Shown here: piece by piece, positions 57,067-64,000 of the stretch
Position numbering within the stretch: position 1 is the stretch's first letter
How the letters are laid out: the number at the start of each line of letters is the position of its first letter
Origin: Tubiluchus corallicola
Taxonomy: Eukaryota; Priapulida; Priapulimorpha; Priapulimorphida; Tubiluchidae
Assembly: GCA_030141605.1 (NCBI GenBank)
Contig: JAQGDQ010000597.1
Span: 64,001 to 128,000 of the forward strand
DNA length: 64,000 bases
Direction: 5' to 3'
Made by a program: the position numbers and the translations under genes
Notes under the pieces: generated by a model
The model's database searches: none
The model's input: only the letters and a program-made list of their open reading frames with translations
What the model was told of the DNA's origin: nothing

Positions 57067-60000
57067 ATGAGTTCATTCGTAATGTCATCGAGGGCTGGTC
57101 CCACTTACGAGGCTCCTGTGTATCGTATAACGAGGGTGAGATACAGGAGACAAAAGCGAGAAGGAAAAGGCGCACTCTGCAACTTCTGTTATCGGCTGAT
57201 TGATCTATTCCACGAACTGTATCACTTTATATTTTATGAGATGGGTAAGTAGCAACGGTTTATCATCACTCAAACAGGAATCAAGTAGCATTATTGCTTT
57301 TAGACTGGTATTAATGCTCATTCGCATTAGGCGCCTACATTTGAAAAGCCTAGCGGCGTGATACTGGTGATGAATATTTTATTCTTCTTATGAAGTCATT
57401 TATAGCGGAGCGTCCATTGCTGTAACGTCTATCCAGCATTGGTGTTGATTAATTGATTTCGATGATCAGAAAATTGACAGGAGTCAGTTCGATTTGCAGC
57501 CGTATGAATAGTTTCGTGTTCTTCAGTTTGTACTTGTTCGTCCATTTCAATCAATTTACTCGAAATCAGATTCACTTGTACGAGATTCAATCTACGTTAA
57601 TTAGACTGTATTCTTATAATTACGAACAGCAGCAATTACTGGCAGCAAACATTAGGATGTCTGTCTAGAAGCAGTAAGCTCAGCAGTTCATAAGTTAACT
57701 TTGAACATGCAATGCAAAATGACGGGGTTCGCTGAACGACCTGCCAGGAAGTGTGACCAAACCGTCAAAACCAATTAATTGCTTGGTTTGTTGGTTGACT
57801 GTCTGGTTGGTTGGTCGGCCGGTCAGTTAGTTGATTGGCTACATTGAATAATTCATGTAATTATCGCCAAATAAAATGTTTGGTTGGTTGCTTAGTTGGT
57901 TACATTGATTAATTACAGGAAAGGCCAAGTCTTCTGGGAAGTTAGGTTTATTTCAATGTTTTTGCGAAAAATGCTAGAAGGATTTAGTAATAAAACTGCA
58001 ATAAACGCCTCGTGTAATTAGTAAAATCACTTTAAAATCGCGATCACTTCATGCTTGGGCGTTCCCATTTGCAATGCCCAATGACGTCACTCGTCTTGAA
58101 AAAAATAGCGTACTGCCAATATACGTCAAAATTATAATAAGTTTTTACAGAAAAAACAGATTTGAAATATTTTTGTGTGAACAAACTGCAGAAGTTTGAA
58201 TTAGTTTAAGCAGCGCGCTCTAACGGAAAGCCACGATGCCTTTACGAAAAGTCACGAAGTCACCCAGTTACGTCATAATTTTTAAGTGTATGGGGGCAAC
58301 CACCACGCCTGAAAACTTCTATTCAGAGGTAGCATATTTTAGATTTAAGCTTTATAGGCAGTTCTTTGCCAATTTCTTTGTTATATTTTTCCGAGTTTAA
58401 GTGATAACAGTAAAATAAACCCAACATAATCAGTGACTTGTTCTTTCCTTTAACGTAATTATTGTTTGGAGGTGGGAAAATTTTGCAGCAAAAAGACTGT
58501 CTCCTAATAAACCCTGTAATTAATTATGGATGCAGTTTAATTAGTATTTAACAAACACTTTACGTGCCTGCGTTAACGCAACAGATTGCATCTTAAAACG
58601 ATGAACTCTCCAGTGATTCGTTGTAAGTTTCGTCATTGTTTACATTTCATCTTGTTCTGCTCATGCATTTGCTAATGTCATCAGTAATTTGCCAGTGATG
58701 AAGTGACGGGTTTTTGTCCTTGGCAAATACAGCTGGTATGTGCTGTTCAAACATTATGCATCATTAGACGTTGTTTGTAGCATTTCTTCCAATAGCAAAG
58801 CACTGCTAGATAATGTATAGTATACAGCATGAAATTACTTAACGTAACGAAATGAAAGGAAAGGCTTGCAATCGACTAACATGCCATGTGGAACACCTAC
58901 AAGGGGCTTACAATACACCAAGACATTTCAGTATCCTTCATCTACGAGCTTCACGCTAATTGCCGTCACTCCACCCACTTTCTCATTCGTCAAGCCTCCC
59001 ACGCTTCCAAACCGGTAACGGCGCTAAAATAATCCACCCCACTGTCAAAGCCTCCTACATGCCAGTAACAAGCTGTACTGCCCAATCCTGTGAACTGCCA
59101 AATCCAGCACTTTGTCAAACTCCTGTCAAACTGCCAAATCGGTTAGTTGTTGGTTTATTGGCTGGCGGTTTGTTTGGTTGGTTAGTTGTTTGGTTTGCTG
59201 GTTGGTTGGTTACATTGATTATTACTTCGCTAATTTGTGAATTTGTAAATTCATTAATCAGGCCATTAACTAATCAGTCATTCAAGCAGACTGAGTCAGT
59301 TACTTAGTTACTGTTAGTTAATTAATTATATATTTGGTTAGTTAGTTAATTGTGACAGACTACTTGTTTGTAGTTGTTGGTTGCATAGTTGGTTGATTGG
59401 CAAGCCATATGATTGGTAGGTTGGCTGCTTCGTTGGCTGGCACCATCAAACTATTTGACAATATTATCAGACTATTTGTTATCACCATCAGACTATTTGA
59501 CAATATTGTTAGTTAATTAACTAACTAATTAATCATTTTTGTGGCTGACTGTCTGACTGACCAACCATCCCACTCAAAGAGCGTACAAACGGACAAACAA
59601 ATGAACAACTAAATGCTTGACTTCGTTGACAATACCGCTGATGATGACAGCAGTAGTTTTGTCGAAACGTCTGACATGACATTTAACTTTGCAAATTAAC
59701 AATTTTAATGAAGTTGTAGTGTTTCATCTATAATTGAAATATTTTATCTAAGATTAGGAACTTGAAACAAATTAGTTTGAAAATTCACATTTTAACAAAT
59801 ATATGAAAATTTTGCGTTGTAGATCGTGGTAGATTGTGTCGTTTGCGTTTTATTTGTTCATATTGATCAAAATAATGAATTTGTAATTAACTGTAATTGT
59901 ATTATTAATTATGATGCGTGATCATCAAGGTTTTTATACATCGAAGACGTGCAAATGCCTATTGTAAAAGTTTCAATTTTTCTACACGTACTTTTTGTAG

Positions 60001-60841
60001 GTGATAATTAATTATGTTATGTTATACTATCTAGATTTATAATATTGCTAATGTTGAGTGCGCATTTCATTCATTCATTCAAGTGTTATAGACCACAAGA
60101 TCATTCATAATTTAACACATCTATAGGTCAGTACGCTTGTCTGCATTTTTACAGAGATAGTCAGATTTACTTTAGGTGCTGTTCCGAACCACGTCACAAA
60201 GTGCTTAGCTGTTAATGTCTTATACAAGAGTCACTACGTAGAAGTTCGCGTATCGATTGATTCATTATTTGTAGCCTGGATTCGTTTAGGGAGCCGAAGT
60301 GGCATAAAATCTGGTTATTTTTGGCAGTACAGGGCGGGTTGCGTTGAGTGAAAGTAGAAGACGCATGCCCTCCTGGCTTAGTTGCATTTTGAAACTGTGC
60401 TAGGCCACAATTTTCAGTTTTTCACTGTTACATATAAATATAAAAAAGAAAAACATTGCGGTAGCAATGTCTGTTTCTAAACTTTTACAGCTGTTAACTG
60501 ATTCTGTGTAACTGTGACAATCTGGGATGCGGGAATACAGTGCAATTTGGGAAAGTTCAGAGACACAATACAAGCTGGGTCTAGATATGTATTTTTTTTT
60601 TGGTGTTGGTCGACCCTGTCTGTAAAAGTTTATGAATGTCTTGAATCGAGTGGTTCAAGTATTCCTGGTAATGAGAGAGCAAACTGACAGTATTTGATTT
60701 CCAGATACCTGTAATCTTCTGGGTATTACCTGCCGAACTGAGCTGAAGCTCATGTCGCTGGAAGCAAAAGAAGCCATTGAAATATTGTATCCATGTTCAA
60801 ATTGCCTTGGAATAAAACTCGATACGAAAAAAACGGCATAA
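57067..60841 (+). CDS. Candidate two-exon gene for a small basic protein
   Basis: Exon 1 (57067-57244) opens with 'MSSFVMSSRAGPTYEAPVYR', has a basic stretch 'RVRYRRQKREGKG' and ends in an amphipathic, aromatic-rich 'LIDLFHELYHFIFYEM'. A strong GTAAGT donor follows in phase 1. Exon 2 (60705-60841) begins after 'gatttccag' in the matching phase. It stays open for 44 codons ('NLLGITCRTELKLMSLEAKE', 'AIEILYPCSNC') and stops at TAA. The joined product would be 104 residues with seven Cys. I do not recognise it. The splice sites and phase agree, but a 44-codon open stretch can arise by chance, and exon 1 might splice elsewhere. Confidence 0.35.
57770..57905. repeat. Cryptically simple GGTT-rich tract
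   Basis: 'ttggttggttggtcggccgg' and 'ttggttggttgcttagttgg' type words repeat without a fixed period, as at 36421-36600. It lies in the candidate intron of the 57067 gene. Confidence 0.7.
57906..59139. other. No gene recognised
   Basis: Lies within the candidate intron of the 57067 gene. The 115-codon plus frame from 58960 is Pro/Ser-rich at first and then runs into the GGTT tract; it does not look real. A pair of 'ctgccaaatc' words 48 bp apart is at about 59094-59142. Confidence 0.4.
59140..59420. repeat. GGTT/AATTAGTT-rich cryptically simple tract
   Basis: A long stretch of 'ggttagttgtttggttt' and 'gttagttaattaatta' words with no fixed period, the longest of three such tracts in the window. 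Confidence 0.75.
59442..59512. repeat. Short duplication around 'ccatcagactatttgacaat'
   Basis: 'ccatcaaactatttgacaat' at about 59442 and 'ccatcagactatttgacaat' at about 59485 are near-identical, with a third partial 'atcagactatttgt' between them. Confidence 0.8.
59638..59671 (+). other. Hammerhead-ribozyme-like core, tentative
   Basis: The sequence reads CTGATGA, then 'tgaca', a ten-base loop, 'tgtc', GAAAC and GTC. CTGATGA and GAAA are the invariant hammerhead core boxes, and 'gaca' pairs with 'tgtc' as a short stem II. An extra T sits between the core and the stem, and I cannot see a good stem III or stem I, so this may be a decayed copy or chance. Such motifs are known in Penelope-like elements and retrozymes. 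Confidence 0.2.
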
Positions 60842-61097
60842 AATAAGATTATTTCTGCTAATTTTGATAGCATTCGATTGATTAAATTTTGCGTTGTTAA
60901 ACTGCACCACTATTTTGGCAATTGTACAAAATTGTGTTTTTTATTATTCTAAACTTAATATCTCTTTCCAACTTTATGAAAACGAATCAGTGCTTTCTGA
61001 GAAAGGAACGAACTGAACTTTTGACCCATTTTTAAATTTGCATTCACAGTCCTGGGCAGTGTATGTCCCTCTTGGAACGCAGTTAATGGTGCCACAG

Positions 61098-61343
61098 TCA
61101 TTTTACTAGCAGCCTGCATGCATCATCAATTTTATACACATTAATCAACAACACAGCAAGGCTAGGTAAACATACCACGTTTATAGTCTGACTCAACAAC
61201 ATTATCGAATTGATCACATAACTGTCAGCAAATGCGTTACATGAGGAAACATCAGCAGTAATAATAACGTACGGGGTAAACGCAACGGTCATAAACATAG
61301 TTAATAATTTCTCTTTAATAATGCGACATGGCCGTGAGTGCAT
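61098..61343 (-). CDS. Two-helix membrane ORF, weakly GPCR-like
   Basis: The 81-codon minus-strand frame from ATG at 61343 encodes a basic start, a helix 'LLTMFMTVAFTPYVIITADV', a short Cys-containing loop, a second helix 'MLLSQTINVVCLPSLAVLLI' and a short charged tail. The layout resembles the sixth and seventh helices and tail of a rhodopsin-like receptor ('FTPYVI' fits helix six), but the seventh-helix NPxxY motif is not clear. There is no upstream receptor sequence in the window and no convincing splice acceptor before it. It could be a receptor fragment, a small membrane protein or chance. Confidence 0.25.
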   Translation of the reverse strand: MHSRPCRIIKEKLLTMFMTVAFTPYVIITADVSSCNAFADSYVINSIMLLSQTINVVCLPSLAVLLINVYKIDDACRLLVK

Positions 61344-61741
61344 GTGAGTGTATATGTGTGTGTGTAGTTTGTGTACAGTCTGTCAGTCAGTTGGCATACT
61401 GGATATTATTGGTTTTGACACACGCATTCATACGACATCTGTAGAAACATTACGATCGGATGACGATGTAAAGTCAATATGAATGTAGCGCTTTGGTCGC
61501 ACTAAGAAGGGTTGGAATGTCTCTTTGACTCGGTCATCTAATCAGAAGCTGTCGAAATTTGCGTGACAGGAAAGATTCAGTTTTAACGCAGAGTTCTGGG
61601 CTGCCTGCTGTTATTTTGTGTTAGAGATCTGCTTTTAAAGGACGAGTTGCTTAGAATATTGGATTAATTTTACTATTATCACTTAAAAATAGAAAAAATA
61701 TAACGGACACATTTGCCAAAAATTGTCTATAAAACATAAAG

Positions 61742-61742
<1 letters not shown>

Positions 61743-61782
<40 letters not shown>

Positions 61783-61791
61783 ATAAAGTTA

Positions 61792-61828
<37 letters not shown>
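61743..61828. repeat. Two TA dinucleotide runs
   Basis: Two (TA)n runs of about 36 and 33 bp are separated by 'aacataaagttag'. The same 'aacataaagtta' also precedes the first run, so the unit was duplicated as a whole. Confidence 0.95.
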
Positions 61829-61831
<3 letters not shown>

Positions 61832-62717
61832 GCTACTGTTGTCCAAGAAACACAGTCGCAGTGGTAGCAGCCATTCACTTGACTATTATGACGTAACTGG
61901 TGGAGTTCGTGTCTTTTCGTAAGAGCATCGAAGCATTCTGTAAGCACGCGTTGCTTAAACTAATTCAAACTTCTGCAGCTTACCTAATGTTTGTGCAGGA
62001 ATGTCACAAAATTAGCCACCCAACTTTTTGGAAAAACTTAGTATGCCTTTGACGCAAATTGACAGTACGCTGCTTTTCTTCTGTCGACATACGACGTCAT
62101 TGGTGGAAGAATAGGCGTTCAAAATGGGAGCACTCAAGCATGAAATGATCGCGACTTTCAAGACGTTTTACTAAACGAGGTGCTTACCACACTATTACTA
62201 CTAAATTCCTTTAACATGTTTGCGAACATTGAAATAAGCCTTAACTTCCTAAAAGACATGGCCTTTTCCTTTAACGAACGGTGATCAAGTTACGTAGTTA
62301 GCACTCTACCTCACGACTCCTTCGTAACCGAATTCAATAAACTGCTCGCCCGCTAAAATGATTGACTGGAAGGTAAGATTAGCCTCTTGTTTCTTGCACC
62401 ATACCAGCATTTAGTAGGAGTTCGCGCTAAAAGTTCTTTCAGCACAACAAATATTTCCCGAAAATTACTCAAGGGTCCCAGTAATTCTATTTTACATTCT
62501 GCTGCGTCTTACACAGTAGATCATTATCAAATTGTCTGACGAGGCTTAAGGTGTATGTTACCACTTTACGTTCTGTTTCATAGGTGTCAAAAGCAAGAGT
62601 GTCTTCTAGGCGTTACACAATGTTTTTAGCGCAATCTTTTTTGGGTAAGCTACGCAAAATAGTAGTATTTTTGTTTCTCTTACTTTAGTAATTTTGCTCG
62701 TTATATGAGCTGAAAAT
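61829..62717. other. No gene recognised
   Basis: Mixed-composition sequence with no frame of note. It separates the TA runs from the 37-bp tandem array. Confidence 0.4.
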
Positions 62718-63264
62718 GTAGTTGTGTAAAATGTGCATATTCGGGCGGAAACAGGTAGTTGTGTAAAAGGTGCATATTCGGGCGGAAACAGGTAGTTGTG
62801 TAAAAGGTGCATATTCGGGCGGAAACAGGTAGTTGTGTAAAAGGTGCATATTCGGGCGGAAACAGGTAGTTGTGTAAAAGGTGCATATTCGGGCGGAAAC
62901 AGGTAGTTGTGTAAAAGGTGCATATTCGGGCGGAAACAGGTAGTTGTGTAAAAGGTGCATATTCGGGCGGAAACAGGTAGTTGTGTAAAAGGTGCATATT
63001 CGGGCGGAAACAGGTAGTTGTGTAAAAGGTGCATATTCGGGCGGAAACAGGTAGTTGTGTAAAAGGTGCATATTCGGGCGGAAACAGGTAGTTGTGTAAA
63101 AGGTGCATATTCGGGCAGAAACATGTAGTTGTGTAAAAGGTGCATATTCGGGCAGACACATGTAGTTGTGTAAAAGGTGCATATTCGGGCAGAAACATGT
63201 AGTTGTGTAAAAGGTGCATATTCGGGCAGAAACATGTAGTTGTGTAAAAGGTGCATATTCGGGC
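62718..63264. repeat. 37-bp tandem repeat, 14 copies plus a partial
   Basis: Units begin 'gtagttgtgtaaaaggtgca' and continue 'tattcgggcggaaacag'. Copies 1-10 end 'gcggaaacag' (copy 1 also has 'aaaatgtgca'). Copies 11-14 end 'gcagaaacat' or, in copy 12, 'gcagacacat'. The array stops inside copy 15 at 'tattcgggc'. There are no spacers, so it is not CRISPR-like. Since 37 is not divisible by three and the minus strand has no stop in any phase, the three minus-strand frames read the same 37-residue cycle; these open frames are artefacts. Confidence 0.97.
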
Positions 63265-63649
63265 ATTCGTGTGTTTTCACTATAATTATCTCATGTTTTA
63301 CCTCTACCAGCGGGCCAGATTGTGACGTTTTGGGGTCCCTAGGCCTCAGACGGAGCCACCATCTAACTCGCCCGCACCTGTCTTGAAAATTTTTACTCCT
63401 GATATAATATAGTGGCATTTACGTAGCTTGCAGTAAACTTATCGCAAATCCTTTAAATGAACTAGAATAGCCTTCTTTTGTTTGTCAATGCAAATAGTCT
63501 TTAAGAAATACCACTATTTTATTATTTATTGCAAACCAAATTAGAACATACTTGAACACAACCGTAGAGAAAAAAATATATTTTTTACCAACCTAAGCTT
63601 GATGACCCCTTACAATATATCATGTAAGGTATGACCATCCCACAAATAT

Positions 63650-63972
63650 AATTTATTTGTCTGTTAAAACTCTTAAAGTGAAAGAAATATATGACACGTA
63701 TTGTCTTCATTTCATGTATCAGTATCATAACTCACTACTTCCACCAGCTTTTCAGTCATACTTTAGTCCAGTTTCAAATCAACATGATCATTACACAAGA
63801 TATTCAGTCGAAAACTATGTACCCCCCCCTTCCAAAAACAAATATAATGAAACAGTCATCAAAATATAATGCTATTAAAATATGGTCATCAATTCCGCGT
63901 GAAATGAAAACTCTTAATCTTTATCAATTTAAAAAAGCATCAAAGAATTACCTACTACAACGGTATAATTAA
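63650..63972 (+). pseudogene. LINE RT C-terminal remnant
   Basis: The plus strand reads 'IYDTYCLHFMYQYHNSLLPP' and 'DHYTRYSVENY', then after a one-base shift in a C run near 63822 it reads 'KIWSSIPREMKTLNLYQFKK' and 'YLLQRYN' before a stop. This is the conserved C-terminal block of CR1/L2/Jockey-type LINE proteins (MY..hn.lLP..F, then H.Y.TR, then iW.sIP, then FKK..K.yLl..Y). The catalytic part is missing or lies in degraded sequence upstream. Confidence 0.7.
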
Positions 63973-64000
63973 CTCACAATTTTACTCATCCTAATCTTAA

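Noticed and set aside
62718-63264. Possible CRISPR array
   Set aside because: Units are contiguous with no spacers, and the genome is eukaryotic.
62606-63418. Three long minus-strand frames of repeated 37-residue units
   Set aside because: All three come from one 37-bp tandem repeat that has no stop in any minus-strand phase; they are not a repeat protein.

Overview
The window is nuclear DNA from an invertebrate animal. It is AT-rich. Its genes are split by GT-AG introns of about 0.4 to 3.5 kb, and the intergenic space holds LINE, BEL/Pao, Ty3/Gypsy and hAT-like debris, minisatellites and long microsatellites. The fused nitrilase-Fhit gene (NitFhit) is the strongest taxonomic clue: vertebrates keep Nit1 and Fhit apart, while flies, nematodes and some early-branching animals carry the fusion. 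With the BEL/Pao element and the loose gene spacing, a sponge- or cnidarian-grade animal is my best guess. The species is not determined.

Layout. Positions 1-16,130 hold no gene I can name. They contain microsatellites, a 45-bp minisatellite, hairpin MITE-like elements, tRNA-related SINE traces and a few candidate exons on the minus strand. Those exons may belong to a membrane-protein gene whose first coding exon is at 16,131-16,244. From 17,605 to 25,208 (minus) there is a seven-exon gene for a 535-residue lysine-rich protein, best read as POLR1G/RPA34 of RNA polymerase I. Two diverged LINE fragments in head-to-tail order (about 25,711-27,960, minus) fill the space upstream. From 28,601 to 37,338 (plus) lies a complete ten-exon NitFhit gene of 465 residues. 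POLR1G-like and NitFhit are therefore head-to-head, with their promoter region split by LINE insertions.

About 430 bp past the NitFhit stop begins a nearly complete BEL/Pao LTR retrotransposon (37,771 to about 44,155, minus). Its LTRs look identical, which points to recent insertion. Its pol is split by one reading-frame change. The 5' LTR runs into a 205-bp assembly gap followed by about 1.06 kb of GTA/GCA-type trinucleotide repeat.

From 45.4 to 57 kb the sequence is mostly transposon remnants: a hAT-like element, a dispersed element shared with the 10-kb region, permuted Gypsy RNase H and integrase pieces, and a frameshifted SWIM-zinc-finger (MULE-type) gene remnant. From 57 to 64 kb there are a candidate two-exon small gene, a two-helix membrane ORF, a 14.8-copy 37-bp tandem repeat and the 3' end of another LINE.

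The two recognised cellular genes are housekeeping functions with no evident functional link. NitFhit combines a carbon-nitrogen hydrolase with a dinucleoside-polyphosphate hydrolase; the POLR1G-like protein acts in rRNA transcription. I found no prokaryotic-style system. The most unusual items are the young Pao element with a PHD-like finger in Gag, an intronic octapeptide minisatellite open on both strands, and a short conserved dispersed element present twice.
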